From Ophiodon elongatus (lineage: Eukaryota; Chordata; Actinopteri; Perciformes; Hexagrammidae), in assembly GCA_016806645.1 (NCBI GenBank), contig JACSYO010001818.1:4387001-4451000 (forward strand): a stretch of 64,000 nt of DNA, given 5' to 3'. Below are positions 1 to 13,500 of this stretch, piece after piece; within the stretch, counting starts at the first letter, position 1, and each line of letters begins with the position of its first letter. Made by a program: the position numbers and the translations under genes. The notes under the pieces were generated by a model. That model did no database searches. It saw only the letters and a list, made by a program, of their open reading frames with translations, and was not told the DNA's origin.

Positions 1-1139
1 ATACTTTCTAGTCAAGACAACAATAATCTCCTCTACTTTAAATATACAAACAACAGGTAGAAATATATTGTCAGGTATTTTGAAGTTCGTTATTTCGCTC
101 AAAGTCATTTCTGCATAACCAAGCATCCGTGAAACCTGATGACCTTTACTGCTGTTTGCATGGAAAACAAGAAGCCCTCCTTGAGCTCATCCTCCCTGTC
201 CTCCATGCCACGCAGTGATTGTGTTGCTGTAGCCATGAGCACTGCGGGCACATTAGCAAATGTATTACACCTGCTTCATACGCATGCATTAAGCTTGTTT
301 TCAAGTTTGCGCAGACAGCTGAAATCCCCATAATGAGATCCACCTCCTGGGGAGAGACGTGTTCTCCCTCGGTCTCCTTTATCCACTCTTATTTACTCAA
401 CGTGGCCCATTCAGCACTGGGTTTGTGCCACTTTATTACTTAACCCCACCACACAACATTACGTGGCTCTTTGCATCAGCAAGCAGCCTATCTCACCATG
501 CATCCTGCTCACTAAGCTGATTACACAAAAATAATAAGAACTCGTGCCTCCAGCAGTGTGTGTGTGTGCGTGTGTCTTTGCAAATTCATACACACGTATA
601 CACACAAAGGCAAATGAGAATTTTGCAAGACAGTCCCATATCTTAACTACATAATAATAATAATAATAATATGAAGTATGCACTAAGTATATTAATATAC
701 AAAATTAGTGGATTTTATTGTTTTGCAATTATGTAAGATCAAGTTGTGAATTTTGCAAATGTAAAATTTTGAACTTTAGGACAGAATGATGGGGGAGGGG
801 GTCTCCTCACAAAGAGAAATACAAATATTTGTCCAAATATTGAAAACTTTTCTCATGTGTTTTCCCGGTAGGCTGAAACTATTTCACCACTGTCCACTAT
901 TAGTTTTATTTGTTTGCAACTGAGTAGCTCCATCTTTTCTTAGTGTCCATCAACACCACACTAGAAAAAAGAAACACATTTAGTGTGAAGTTGACATCTT
1001 TGACTTTCAGTAAACTGAATGTGGTCACTTACAAGCCAAATACTAGATTTAAAAGGATATTGGTATTAAAATCGAAGTAAAAAAATGGTTGATGAAACTT
1101 TCGCACTGTAAAAATAGTTTAAAGCTACATTTAAGGAGA

Positions 1140-1654
1140 AGAAGGTCTGAAGCCTTTTGGTCGTTGGTCGGTAGAAATGCTTTTGTTCAACCAAGTGTGC
1201 GGGTCGGGTTGGGGGGGTTGATTAATGTGTATTTTTGCAGATCGGCTTGGTTTTAAAAAACTTTTACCCGGGCGACACTTCTTGATGCGTTTTGAGTGTG
1301 AACACATCTGACAATATCAATATGTTTTGTCAAATAAATAACCAAACCGTATTGTTTGAAATATGACTACAGGCGCACCTCCTGAGACAGCATTTTTAGG
1401 AAATCATATAAATATGGGCAGGTGCACGCCAGTCGGATTTGAGTGTTGTTATCATTTAATTATAAAAAAACATTAAGTAAAAAAAATGATTTAATGTGCT
1501 GCACATAGATTTTTATGTTTATTGTAAATAATTAATTTAGGCCAATTTAGAGATTACGTGCAGATTTTTTCCCCCATCGTCGACATCGATGGGTTGAAAA
1601 GTAGGCAGGGTTTCAGTCGACCAAGATTTTCTCTGGTTGACTACAGCTCTAAAG
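1140..1654. repeat. Probable degraded DNA-transposon-like fish repeat
   Basis: The right end, about 1615-1654, contains the paired wording cagtcgaccaag and gttgactacagctcta. I associate this with short non-autonomous hAT-like elements common in teleosts, which end in GTCGACTA/AGTCGACT-type motifs. The left boundary is not clear; a related ggtcgttggtcgg segment lies near 1160. The family name and limits are uncertain. A repeat-library search would settle it. Confidence 0.35.
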
Positions 1655-3913
1655 GAGAAGTACTGCTACTTTTCTAATGATGCAACTCTCTCCATAAAGA
1701 CATGTGTGGGTGACTAGTCTATGAATAGTCCAGATAACATTAATTTCACTAATCCATCATATAATCTGATTGTAAGTGAAACCTAACAAGCCTGGAAATA
1801 GATACAAGCTAGCAGCGGCATTACAGCAGATTTTGGCATTTGGCGTGGACTTTTTGTTCTGGATGACCTCCAATACCAGGAATCAATGAAAGATTCATTT
1901 TGCTCTTTTTGGGGAGGGGGTCTCTAGGTGACCTTTGTGAAAATGTTCCACCATTTTGGCAGAATCCGAATAAGTGCAGACCATTTCATGTAGACAGTAA
2001 GTGTATGAAATGAGTGCTCCTGTCGTTCCAGCCTGGCTCACTTTGACAGCATGATGATAGAAGCGTCACATCCTTGGGAGAGTAAATGCAAACTGACAAG
2101 AGATGAGCCTTTGGTTGCTGAATATAATACGGAATTGTGCTCTGAGTGTCTTATTATCTTGTCTGTTGATGTCTGAAAGGGGGAGATTTGCTTGAGAAGA
2201 GAAGACAGAAACTGTACGCATCCAACACCATCCCGTCCTTTGAAAAAAAAATTGCTTGCCCTACTAACCACAGCTTTCCCACCTAATGTCCACTTCTACT
2301 TGGAATAAATACAAGGCGGCAGGATGTTTGTGGTGCCTCGTAGCCCCTGTTAGCTGAAGTGGAAGACTATTTGCACAGGCAAGCTTTTAGGAGGAGAACG
2401 ACCCTTTCACCACTGCAGTAAGCATGTGGTGGGTGTAGAAGGTGGACAATTTACTGTAGACAAACATGACCGCTACTGTCATTGTCTTCAACTGACTTCT
2501 CCTTCTCATACCAGCACAAACTCTGATACAAAGAACACTAAAACTGAAGTCAAGTATCAACTCCGCAGGGAAGAAAAGTTGAGGTTGGCTCTCTAGAAAA
2601 CACATACAGTACATGGCTCATGTAGCCGCAGAACAAAGTAGACATGCATGAAAGTATCAGCGTCCAATGGTGACTCAAAACTGGTCAATAGCAATATAAT
2701 AATGTGTATATTGTTGTAAACTGCCAGACAGTAAGCTACACAGTGCCATATTCATCACACCTTTTGTTACAAAAAAACACGAGCGACAGGAGATCTTGTA
2801 TATATGATCTTATATTTTCTGGGGGTATTTAGCTAATTAGCTGTATATTGTCCTCAGCAGATGACTAACTATCCCCACAGTTGTATAAATCGTACATTGT
2901 GTATGCATGTGTGTGCATGCAATACAAATATTCTAAACTTATATGTACAGTTTCACTGCATTTTAGATCGTTTTTGTTCCGTCTACACGATATACAGTAA
3001 CACTTGAATTCTAGAGAAGCTAATTAAGTCGGAACGTGATTTGCATTTCCCTGAAACTATTCAGTGTGCGCTGTTATTCTGTGCATGGGGTAAAGCGTGT
3101 TGGTTTTTGTGTGAAAATGTCACTCGTGAAATTGGAGCACTATATCAGAGAGCATTTGCAAAATAACAGCTGTAAAACAGAACAAAGTTTAGATTGTTCT
3201 TTACTCTGAAACTGGAGACTCCAGAAATGATTCATGCTTCTTTACCACAATGCAAGTAAAGGGAAGAATCATAATATTGTGGTTTCTGCAGTTCAGAGCC
3301 ACATAAAGAAAACCACTGAATAATGTAACTTTTAAAAGCATAGTTTAAAAGCTCTATTCAGGATTGTTTTCATATCTGTCCATACATGGCGATAACAATG
3401 GTGAGAATTGCAAACTTAGTACCATCTCATTGTAACCACGAGAGTTCACCACAAACACAAACACTAGCAAATGTGGCTCAAATAACTACAACATAAAATC
3501 CAACAAACCTAGAAATCCTTATTATTGTCAAAAATGTTTGCTTGTTGTTGTTTATCATGCTATAGCTACTCTAAAGGGTTAACATGCCTTTAGATACATT
3601 ACTTCTTATTGTGTGGATATTGAGTAGCTTCAAAATGTCAGCTTGTCTGGAATTAAGACAAACAGGATAGCTTTTACCTTTATGGCCACATGCGTTACGC
3701 TCAATAGCTTTTGGAAAAGGTTCATAGACACGACGCAACTCATAGCGGGTTATATAATCCATCAACTGCAGTTTAAACATTAAAGTTTCCAAAATGTTCA
3801 CTCAAACTTCAACTGAATACCCAACAAAACAGAGTAAAAAAACAAATAAATGCAAGTGACCTATCACAATCACCAAACCTTCTCTCTGCTAGCACTTAAG
3901 GAAATGCAACCAG

Positions 3914-3915
<2 letters not shown>

Positions 3916-3962
<47 letters not shown>
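3916..3962. repeat. (CA)n microsatellite
   Basis: An uninterrupted AC dinucleotide run of about 47 bp inside the presumed pou6f2 intron. It produces a long shadow reading frame of alternating Cys and Val on the minus strand, which is not a gene. Confidence 0.95.
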
Positions 3963-3965
<3 letters not shown>

Positions 3966-4686
3966 TCATAATCCTCCCTCTTATCTCGCCCAGTGAAAGA
4001 CACTACTGTGCCACATCTCCTCGTCGGCCCTGCCTTCCTCTCTGACAGGTCATGTGGGCAGAGGCTCCCAAACCAAACCTGCCGCTGGCTCAGCCCAGGG
4101 CTCCGCCAGCGGGCAGAGAGAAACCATCCCCCAAAAATTGTCACTGGAGAGGCTCCGACTAGCCAGCAGACAGGCCATCAGCGAACACCAAGCACAAAGT
4201 AGACACACAAAAATCTTAATCTTATAGAAATATAATACACCAACATGTTACTTGCATGTTTTCCTGAGTAAATTATCATTGCCAAAGTCATATTGGTAAT
4301 GTAAAGTCAAAATAACTTCAAATGTAAATAAATAGTGAAGCATTTAACAAGATGAGAAGAAGAGAAGCAGAAAGTATCAAGTGAGCAGCAGGCAAAGGAG
4401 TCGAGAAGAGACTGATCAGAAACAAAGAAAGAGGGAGAGACTTGATGCTTATTAAACCAAATTGCAACACTTCTGAGACAAATCCTGCAGTACACAGTCC
4501 TTGTTTAGAAGACTTTCGCCTCGGGTTATTGTTGAAAAAAGGATTTAAAAGACAGCTGAACTCTCACTGATTAGGTTTGAGCGCATTTGGCTAGCCCTTG
4601 TCCAAATTCTTATTTCATGTCGTTCAAAAATGTTTGGCAAGCTCAGTATATAGGCACTATATTATACTCTCTGCTATTTCCCAGGA

Positions 4687-4701
4687 AACACACACACACG
4701 C

Positions 4702-4735
<34 letters not shown>
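4687..4735. repeat. (CA)n microsatellite, slightly interrupted
   Basis: A CA dinucleotide run with two CG interruptions near its left end, then an imperfect CA tail to about 4765. It encodes only artificial Thr-His repeats. Confidence 0.93.
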
Positions 4736-4740
<5 letters not shown>

Positions 4741-6468
4741 TACACACAGGCACCCACAGACACACACTGATATTCTATTAACAACTCTCATTAAAATCTT
4801 GAAAAACAGAAATTATGCACTGTTTATAGAAGTATAAATTCATGACCAGCAATAAAACAATTATATGTCCGAATCTCAAACCCACTAAGACATGCACATA
4901 TACAAATAAACACAGTTTAACTTTCAGAAATGCAAAAAACAACAGACGGTCACAAGAAGAAGAGACTGTCTGTACAAAAAAAATACAAAACAGAAAACAG
5001 CATCTTAAGCCATTAAAGAGGGATTTTTGTTACCTTGCATCCACATAAAAAACAAATAATATAATAACAAAAATAAGGTCTCAAAAAAAGTAAGCAATGT
5101 TAAGCAAATCAGCTCTCCTTAGGATCTAATTTGCAAAATATTTAGAACGGTCTCTTCAAAGAAGCATTTCACTAAAATTAGGCAAATAAAAACAAAGTCT
5201 TAGAAATAATTTGTTTAGTGGAGCATTCCACAAATACTAGGGATGAGAGCAAACCTTTTCTTTGAAATTAAATATATAAGTTTAAGATTCTGTAGCTCTC
5301 TCCACAATAACAAATCTATTAAATCTGCAGTTACAATCTACAATTCAATGTAATTACAAATATTCAGTTTGTAATCATTTATAATTCTAATGACTTTAAA
5401 ATCTCTGATGAAAGCCTCTATGGGAAAAAAAACTTTTGAGCTACATTACTTTTCTCATTACATCAACTAATTAGAAAATTTGCTAAAATTGTAATTTATA
5501 TAATTATGCTTATTGATTCATTATGTAGCCTAGTGAATTAGTCCACATAATTGAAACACCTCATAATAGAAACACACACACACACACACAACCAAAATAG
5601 AGTGTGAACATTCAATTAATGAGATAACTGCAACAATAATGAGGCATGCTGATATAGAAATTGGCTAATTTTGAAGATCATTTGCAAATGAAGATGCCAA
5701 AAGACTAGACATGACTGAATAAACTGAGAATAAATAACTGTAGGAAGAGAAGTCTCTGCAATAACCTAGAAACAATAATATTGTATCTGATGTACTTATG
5801 ATAAATATTATATCTGACATAAAGTAGAGGTTTTAATTTCACTCAGCACTGAGTTTGCAATTATCTGAAAAGTTGCAATTAATTCTAACAATGTAACAAA
5901 TATAATTTCTCCATTTGAATGAAGAAAAAAAAAACAACATAACATTACCAAACACCACCAGAGTTGTGAAGGTGGGGTTGAAGCAAAATATCTTCACAGC
6001 AAAAATATTTTTAAGGGTCAATTAAACTTTTTGATGAATTTTATATAAAAGGAGAGTCATGCAAAGATGATGCCATAAGATATCCAACAGTAATAAATCA
6101 TTAAATGTATCCAGTATTTAAGACAGACGTAACACATCCTCAACAGAAACATGTCTGCCTGTTGTATTGTCAATACACTTTCAACTAACAACACTGTCCC
6201 CTACAAAAATAAAAAATCTGAAGGTACATGAAACATCTTAACACACCAAAATCCTATAAAATACAATTTCCCCGTAAGTGAATCCAAGCTTTAAAAGAGC
6301 CAAACGTTGACTTGGACGTTGCACTTAAACTTAGTTTGTGCCTGATGCTGTTGACACCTGTCCCAGCGCTGGAAGCTCTCTGTTCTCACCTCTCCGCTGC
6401 CTAAACCAGACTTCAGCCAGCAGCTCTTTGAAGGAGAAGGGACAAACGGGAGGCGCGAGCCGACTCAC

Positions 6469-6640
6469 CGTACAGCTTGTTGGGAGTGCCCTCTCGGTCC
6501 GTGGCCTCGGAGGGCAGGAGCAGGGGCTCGTCGTTCAGATCGCTGTCTGGGGTGGCCGCTTTGTCGTCCGCCCGGAGTTCTGCCGCGCTCATGTCGCTGC
6601 GCAGGGAGAGCAGCGGCTTGCTCAGCTGCCCTGTAATCAT
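6469..6640 (-). CDS. pou6f2: pou6f2, first coding exon (POU class 6 homeobox 2), partial gene
   Basis: This exon encodes the N-terminus of the POU-domain transcription factor Pou6f2, expressed in retina and other neural tissue in vertebrates. The minus-strand protein starts MITGQLSKPLLSLRSDMSA and reaches NKLY before a phase-1 donor (G|gtgagt) at 6469/6468. Human POU6F2 starts with the very similar MIAGQVSKPLLSVRSEM and has DTPSKLFG at the matching junction. Fifty-seven codons plus one base are coded here. The Gln-rich region and the two DNA-binding domains lie in later exons beyond the left edge. The ATG at 6640 is preceded by a possible acceptor (cctccag, then gatccg), so it may lie in exon 2 with a non-coding exon before it. 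vps41, the human neighbour, lies next door, which supports orthology. Confidence 0.88.
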
Positions 6641-6960
6641 CGGATCCTGGAGGGAGCTGCTAGCCCAGGTGGGAAACAGGGAGGAGAAAAAAAATAAGAA
6701 AACACCCCTGGTTATATGTGCTTCGGCGTCTCACCCTCACCGGCTCCTTCTCTACGTCTCTACTCACTCTCTCTCCACCCAGCTTCTCCTTTCTATCGCT
6801 CACTCATCACTCTCCCTCTCTCTCCTGCTCCCTCCCTCTCCAGCTCTCTCTTTTATCTGAGGCTGGTGCTACCCCGCTGATACTGCCGGCTGCTGCTTGG
6901 TGAAGAACTGTTACGGATCGCGTGGCGTTACCATTACACCCTGCAGTCCTAAAACGGTGA
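6641..6960 (-). promoter_or_regulatory. pou6f2: Putative 5' UTR and promoter-proximal region of pou6f2
   Basis: On the minus strand this stretch is strongly polypurine (GGAG, GAGAGA and GGGAGGG blocks) and GC-richer than the flanks, directly upstream of the pou6f2 ATG. That is the look of a 5' UTR with a TATA-less start region. No TATA box at a convincing position is visible and the transcription start cannot be placed. The reading frames on the plus strand here are low-complexity Ser/Leu shadows. Confidence 0.45.
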
Positions 6961-7826
6961 TACATCCATCTCCAAGGGCTCATTACTACCTGACATGTGC
7001 CTCATCTTCAGCAAACACTAAGCTGACAGCAGTCTACAAAGAGGTCTGTGGGCTGTGTGCTGATAAATAAATATAATTCTACATCTAAAAAGAAGATATG
7101 AGTGAAAACACACACCAGTGATTATATCAATTTTCACATAGTTGGGGACATACAATGAGATCAAAGGTGACATCTTGCAGCAGAGTGTGAGGCAACATGG
7201 ACTTAAGGCCTGATTTAAACAAGAGATGAAGTCACTGATGTTCCCAAAATTTTATCCCAATTATTTTCATTTTTTTTGTCAGCACTTTAAAACAAAAATG
7301 AAGAACATCTACGTGACATGATTAGAGCATTATGTGTCTGAACATCTCCATAGAAAAAAAACAGCATAGAGAATAATTGAAATAAACTGAAGCTCCACGG
7401 TCCAACATAAAAAAGCATGTTTAAGAGCATTTGATGAATAACATGAAATGTTTAAATGCTTCCATCACGACATTTTATCTCGAGGAATATCCAACACAAT
7501 AAATAGAATCCAGTTCACGTATATTTTTCTGACTTTTACAAATATCGAAAGTTAAGTTTCTTGAAAGCCGTTGCTCTTACCTAAACAAAGCTCCAGAAGA
7601 AAGGAGTAAAAAAAAAAAGAAAAAAAAAAAGAGTTTTCAGAAAGTCCAAATGTTGAGGTCAGTCAAACAGCAGCTAAAACATGCCACCACAGCACAGAGA
7701 CCAGCTAGTACATGTTTCTACTGAACCAGAAGCAGCCTCCTCAACCTTCGTGTATCTGAATGGCCACCACAGGTTCAAGCCTGGGGTTGCTTCCTAGGAC
7801 AGGCACTGGAGATGTCACCTCCTCCC

Positions 7827-7827
7827 T

Positions 7828-7871
<44 letters not shown>
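7827..7871. repeat. (CT)n microsatellite
   Basis: A nearly pure CT run about 900 bp upstream of the pou6f2 5' region. It creates Ser-Leu and Arg-Glu repeat shadow frames on the two strands. Confidence 0.93.
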
Positions 7872-7874
<3 letters not shown>

Positions 7875-9892
7875 CCTCTCTCACACACACAGACATACAC
7901 ACTCCCTCCCGCCTTCACTCCCCCTGTCTCTTCCTTCTTGTGTCCTCTGACCGGAGAGCTCCTCAGACAGTGTTCACCCCACCTCAGGCTCTGAGACACA
8001 GAGCAGCAGGACTACGGCCCCCTTCCTTATTTATGAATAAAGTCCATCCTAAATATATCTGAGCAAAGGACAGGTGACCAGCACATAGAGGAAAGAAAGA
8101 GAATAAACAGTCTTATCTTTTCCCTGCACCCATCAACCCCCCCTCCTGACCCCCCCACCCCTTTCACCACCACCATTTCAATCAGGGTGGTCGATGAGTT
8201 CCTGCCCACAGGGGCCTTTTTAATGTGTTCATCACGGGAATCAGCCCTCTTTGATATGACACATGATAATCTATGAAAATGTTAATCAATAGAAATAGTT
8301 TAAGCTGTCGTTAAAAACGTAAGCCGGGTGGTCAATACTCATATCCCTGGTAACAATGTCCCTAGTCATCAGGGCTTCATTTGTGGAGCACTTAAATGTG
8401 GGACACTGCGCATCAATGCACCTCTCTGCCCGCCGAGGTAAACACATTTTCCCCTCTGTCTGAGCCTGGCCACACTATGCATGCATTTGGGTCCACCCCC
8501 CACCTCCCACCTCCTCTCCTTTGAGTTGCTTGATAGGTCCACTGGAGGGCAAAATTAATACCTAATTGAATCTTGCAGTCATCAAAATAATCAATAGTTT
8601 TTTATTATTTATTCTTCACAGTCTGTTGACTGTTTGAAAGCTCAGAGGGACAGGGCAGAGCACAGGCAGCCCTGAAATTTCTACCGTTTCACAATGTAAT
8701 TTTCACTGGGGCATGAGAGTTTGCAAGACCTATAAAAAAATGAGAGTAGTGTTTTTTGTTAGGAGGTGAGGGGGAAAAAAAATAAAGGAAAAATGGGAAT
8801 CTTTGCCCCAGCAGCTACAATGAAAAATAGAATAAACAAGCTACTGACACTTCAGAGAAGGGCATGGTCCTTTCTGTCCATCCCTCCATCTTTTTCCCTT
8901 TCCCCTTTTCTCCTTATTTCATCATATCAGGAGTGTGGCGGTACCTCTCTAATGCTGGCATTTCTCTTCCTGACAGACTCCAAACAAGTGCTGGGAATGA
9001 GATCAGAGCTCTAATCTTCCCCTGGCCTCTGAAGCTCGAGGATAGAGAGGCAACACATCTCTCACCATCTCACGCAGCTGTTAATTACCTCATTTCAAAA
9101 CAGTTTGCTTCGCCTATTTGTAATCATGCCACCAAGTTGGGTGTGTTTATCAATTTAAGCTGAGGGAGTAATGTAATTACACATAATGGGATAACTGTAA
9201 TCTTATTGTAAAAATCCGTAATAAAAAGGGATATTCAAAAATTACCATAAGAAATTACATTACTGATTCTAAGCAGTGGATGTGTAAGGGATTAGCTTCA
9301 TTTTTTAAAGTAACCCTCAGACCTCTGATTAGCAATAATGTGAGTTTGTTCATGTGTGTGTCTAAGAGGGTTGGCGGGAGCAGACATGAGGGAGGTTTGT
9401 CTCGTTTCTTTTCTGTTCACTGAGTCTGGCCACAGCTCAGGAACAGGTTGCAGGAACAAGAAAAAGCACTTGATCCCCTCTCTGCCTCCCGCTCACCAAA
9501 CTCCCCCAGTGGCCGAATAATCAGTGGTTAGCAGAGTCCCGAGCGTCATCAGATACCCATGCTAATAGCTAGTGGTCTCGCCAGTGCTGTCGCAGTGTGA
9601 GGGACACTGTGTGAAGGATTTCGGCCTGTGACCGACACTCGAGGATCCTCTGGTTGTTGAAGAGAAGAAAAAAACATCAATACTCATCATAATATAAGAA
9701 TAAGATAAAACAATGATCTCAAATATTTATACCAGTATTCAACATGTACTGCCCAAACAGCTGGAAAGTTCAACAGAGTATCTACTGTACAGCTGTGTGT
9801 ATACAAGTTGGGAGTTAATACACAAAAAGTTAATATACTTCACGGTTTCTATTTTCTATTTCTTAATGAATCCTTTAGTCAACAGAAGATGA

Positions 9893-10170
9893 ATCAACAA
9901 CTATTTTTTATAATCGATTCATCAATTTAGTTATTTTTTAAAACATTTGCTGGTTTAAGCTTTTCAAAATCTGCCTGTTATCTTTGTCGTACATGATAGG
10001 AAATGTAATATTTTGGTCAGGCGAGGTATGTATTCACCTGACTTGACCCAAAGATATTCAATTTACTATCTTTGGTTGTGGGATACGGTCATTTTTCACT
10101 ATTTCTGACATTTTATAGTTATAATGGTTCATCTGTTAATTGAGAAAAGAATAGACGGATTAATCGATGA
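9893..10170. repeat. Dispersed teleost repeat, copy A (ends in ATTAATCGAT-type motif)
   Basis: This segment shares an ordered series of words with 17357-17962: an AT-rich start with attcatcaattta, then catgatagg, then atttctgacattttatag, and finally gacggattaatcgatgaa. It looks like a high-copy fish repeat whose ends carry TTAATCGATTAATCG-like words. Here the gacattttatag segment is uninterrupted, so this copy serves as the empty site for the nested insertion described at 17538-17884. Confidence 0.7.
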
Positions 10171-12822
10171 AGAAAAAGGATTGCTTGTTAAAGCCTTATA
10201 TACCAGAAATGAAACTTTTCCTCATACGACTTCACTTTGGAATGTCTGACAAAAAAAAAACTAAAAACTTTTTGTTTTTATTTAATTTATTTCTGTATTT
10301 AGATTTAATGCATTTTTGGTTTTCCAATATCATTCTCAAACTGTCTGATTAAACTTATTTCTTTCCTTTTTGCATTGCACTGCAGAGGAATAGTGCACAA
10401 CAACAAAAGGACACTCAAAACACACACTCTTTTTCTAGAATGCACACAGACATTTATGTGTAAACTTAGTTTTTTATTTCTCCAGTATGTATTATGGAAT
10501 TGGGACACAGCTTTTGAATTTATAATCTCCATAATGCACTGGTGACTTGTCCATTTTCCTTTCTTTTTGCCCAGTGCATGCTGGGATAGGCCTCAGCACA
10601 CCTGTGACCCTGAACTCAATACGCTGGTGTGAAAAAATCATTAAAGACTGAGGTTTAAAATATTTATTCAAAATACTCCCCATCATGTGTGAGACGTGTC
10701 TTTTAGACATCACATGTTTGTACCTTAATGTTGTCATATGTGTTTTCTTTGTCCGTCATGTATTACGAGCACAAATCATGCACACAAATCATCTATTGGC
10801 TGCAACCAGTCTATGGCAGCTTTATTTTAAACTCATTACTCTTCATAGTGGCCCACTAGATAAAAAGCAAATAAATAAAACTCTCATTAGCTGATTAGTT
10901 TTTCAGCTAGAAACCTAATGAGTAAGTATTCCTTATAATGCGATCGTAATGACCTGAGTAATGAAAGGACACAGATACTGCCAAAATATATATCCAATTT
11001 CTGCAGTAAGAAATGTGTTTTCATTGCTACAGTAAAATGAGTTATTGTGTCACCTTTTCGGTCACTCTTTTATTTAGTTTAACAGGAAATAATTAAATTT
11101 AACAAAGTATAAAATCAAGGCTTATTGAGCTCTAATAATGTAGTTATGTAGTTAAGACATGCTTTACTCAAAAAAAATACTGTTAACATATCAAAATTAA
11201 TAGAAGAAAAACATTCTTGTGTTTTAAGACAAATCTTTCCTTTCTCAAAGTCCTACTGTAGATTTAACTACATAAAAACAAATGTCAAGAACTAAATATT
11301 GAACTTTACATTTTTGTGTTAATGTTTTAGTCAAAGGCCAACAATAATTATGAACTATTTTGAATAACTGCTGTTTCACCCTGATGTATTGGGCAAATAT
11401 ATAAATAAGACCCAAATATCTAATGTGGTAAGTTATATGATGATTTGTCTCCCCCTTAGGGTTATTAACCAAACTGTTCCCCTCTTTCATAGTAAATGGA
11501 TCTTTGTGTAGTTTATGCTTTTCATTAGTAGTGCTATGAATGATTTCTGTGATTTACTCATGAAAAATGCAGGAGGTTTGTATAACTTTATCTGTGACAT
11601 CGCCAGCTAAGCTACTCCCTCTGAATAAACTATTTTGGAATAGCAGGCCAGTGGTATAAGTAGTCAAGATTTGAAGTGTTTTTTTTGTTTTTTTTCACAC
11701 TCATTAATATGATCAGCAGTTATTCCTCTCTACTCCAGTAAAGCTAAAATGCTCCCCAGTGGATGGTCGGTGGGTCAGTGAGGGCTGAGGGCTATCAAAG
11801 CAGTGTATTAAAAGGAGCTCTTTGAAGCTTGTAAACCACGGTGCCCAGCAGGTCCACAACAGATAGACGCCGCTGATTGGTCAGGTGTGTGTGTGTGTGT
11901 GTTTTTTGCTAGATCGATCCACGGAGCTGACATTCTGGAGCATCAAAGCTTTCAACACACTAATCTGACTCCTCCTATGAGGGCAAGGGTTGTTTTTATT
12001 ATTTTCCTCTTTTTTTTTTTCCTCTATAAAAAGCGCATACCTCAGAGGGGCTCCTGCATGCTTATGATATGAGAGCGAGAGAAATATGTTTTATAAAAGG
12101 TTTTTAAGGGGAATGAAACCATATTGAAATCATGCTCCTACACTGTATTTATCAACCGATAAATAATGCAACACTATAGAGAGTGGTGGGGAGAGCATGC
12201 AGAGAATCACAGGGCCATCCACGGGGCATGGCAGTGGCAGTAGAGGAGTGACACCGCAGAGATTCACACACCGCTGCTCCTCAAAGTCAGTATCCCCTCA
12301 CACTGTCTCTGGAGACCTGCGCCACATACACACTCATGAAAGGTGTGAAAATCTGATTTCCCAAAAAGGATCGGTAATTCTCTGCGAGGGTGGAAGCCGC
12401 AATCAATAAATCATTGCTAAGTAGATTGTAAAAAAAAAAAAAAAAAATTATTCCCCCTTGGTATCAGTGCATTAGGATTCTCCGGAGGATGGATGAGACG
12501 AGATGAGGGTGTGAGACAATCTCAATAAAGTAGAGGCAAATCATACCTTTGCCATTCATCTGGACTCTGGCAAGCAGCTGTCAGCGGGGTGAGGAAGGAC
12601 CGAGTCGACTAATATCTGAGGGATTCGTTTGGCCATCAAGTCCAGGAATGTCTGGAAATATACAAAGCCAATAAGCTAATTGACTGCCTTTACAACAGGC
12701 ATGAACACGGCCTCCTACAGCATTTCAATGTGGAGATTTTGAGCTCTGTTTCTTATATCGTAACCCTTCAAGCAGGGAATGCAGAGGGATCAAGAGGCAA
12801 CAATCTGCTTCAGCCATCCAGT

Positions 12823-13235
12823 GGTGGAAAGTAACCAAGTAACATTTATTCAAGTATAGTACTGTATAATTTTGAGGTAAAAGTTGTATTTTATATTATT
12901 TTCAACTTAAAGTTGTATGAAATACAACTTTATCCATCTACTGTACTTTTTGGAGGGAAACATTTGACTTTGCAGAATTAGATTTTACACACAAAACATG
13001 ATGCATTGTTAAAAAGAGCTCTACCTTGACCAAACATATAATACGTATAAATACTCTAAAAGGGGCAAGTCTGCATAACAAGTACTTTTATCGATAGTAT
13101 ATTTTTCTGACAGTACTAATAAAAAAACAGGACTTTTACTTGCAGTATTTTAATATTGCTGCACTGCAAAAGTATTCAGATCCATTACTTATATGTAGCA
13201 ATAAAACAATGTAAAAATACTAAAAATATTCTGAG
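12823..13235. repeat. Non-autonomous DNA transposon with CAGTGGTGGAAAGTAAC terminus, copy 1
   Basis: It begins with cagtggtggaaagtaacc followed by aagtaacatttattcaagta, the terminal inverted repeat of a very abundant teleost miniature element. Inside are a tttgaggtaaaagt segment and several actttta and agtactttta words. The interior is diverged and the far end is not clear. A second, longer copy in reverse orientation lies at 32376-32824. The superfamily (possibly hAT-like) is my guess. Confidence 0.7.
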
Positions 13236-13240
13236 TTTAG

Positions 13241-13500
13241 AGGGAAATTGGCTCATGAATGTGATTTGAAGTTAGCTCGTGAAGGAGATTTTGAAGGGCT
13301 TTAATTTTAAAATCACACATCAGAGTGTCTTGATTGTCTCTGAGTGACAACTTGAGGTGATCTACTATTACTCTGAAGTGAAATTAGTTTGTAACTTTGG
13401 ACCATTTCCTTTAAAATCTAAAAATTAGAGATAAATTGGCTCATGAATGTGATTTTCTAGGGCTTTCATTTTGAAATTCAACATCAGAATGTCCTGCTAT
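13241..13500. repeat. Local direct duplication, about 190 bp apart
   Basis: The words aaattggctcatgaatgtga at 13247 and again at about 13434 are the same. After each comes an agggctttaattttaaaat / agggctttcattttgaaat segment, then catcagagtgtctt / catcagaatgtcct. The two units have diverged by small deletions, so this is an old local tandem duplication or two adjacent copies of one repeat. No coding potential. Confidence 0.75.

Larger units (their letters stand above)
1..6468 (-). other. pou6f2: Start of the first long intron of pou6f2 (no exon seen)
   Basis: The pou6f2 coding exon ends at a splice donor at 6468, so everything to the left edge should be intron on the minus strand. I found no downstream POU6F2 exon here: no glutamine-rich segment, POU-specific domain or POU homeodomain in any frame. 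Introns of this gene are very long in human, so the rest of the gene is expected outside the window. The stretch is AT-rich. It holds a trinucleotide AAT run near 651-672, CA runs near 3916-3962 and 4687-4735, and a probable degraded transposon near 1140-1654. A GC-richer island at about 3985-4150 has no convincing exon. Confidence 0.7.

Noticed and set aside
3896..4202. Overlapping plus and minus reading frames around the CA repeat, possible pou6f2 exon
   Set aside because: The minus frame is mainly a CA-repeat translation plus a segment unlike any POU6F2 exon, and no convincing splice pair surrounds it.
6338..6903. Plus-strand reading frames of 119, 127 and 61 residues
   Set aside because: They are antisense shadows of the pou6f2 exon and its polypurine 5' region, with low-complexity Ser/Leu composition.
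7760..8062. 100-residue plus-strand frame
   Set aside because: Its core is a translated CT microsatellite; no splice structure or family resemblance.
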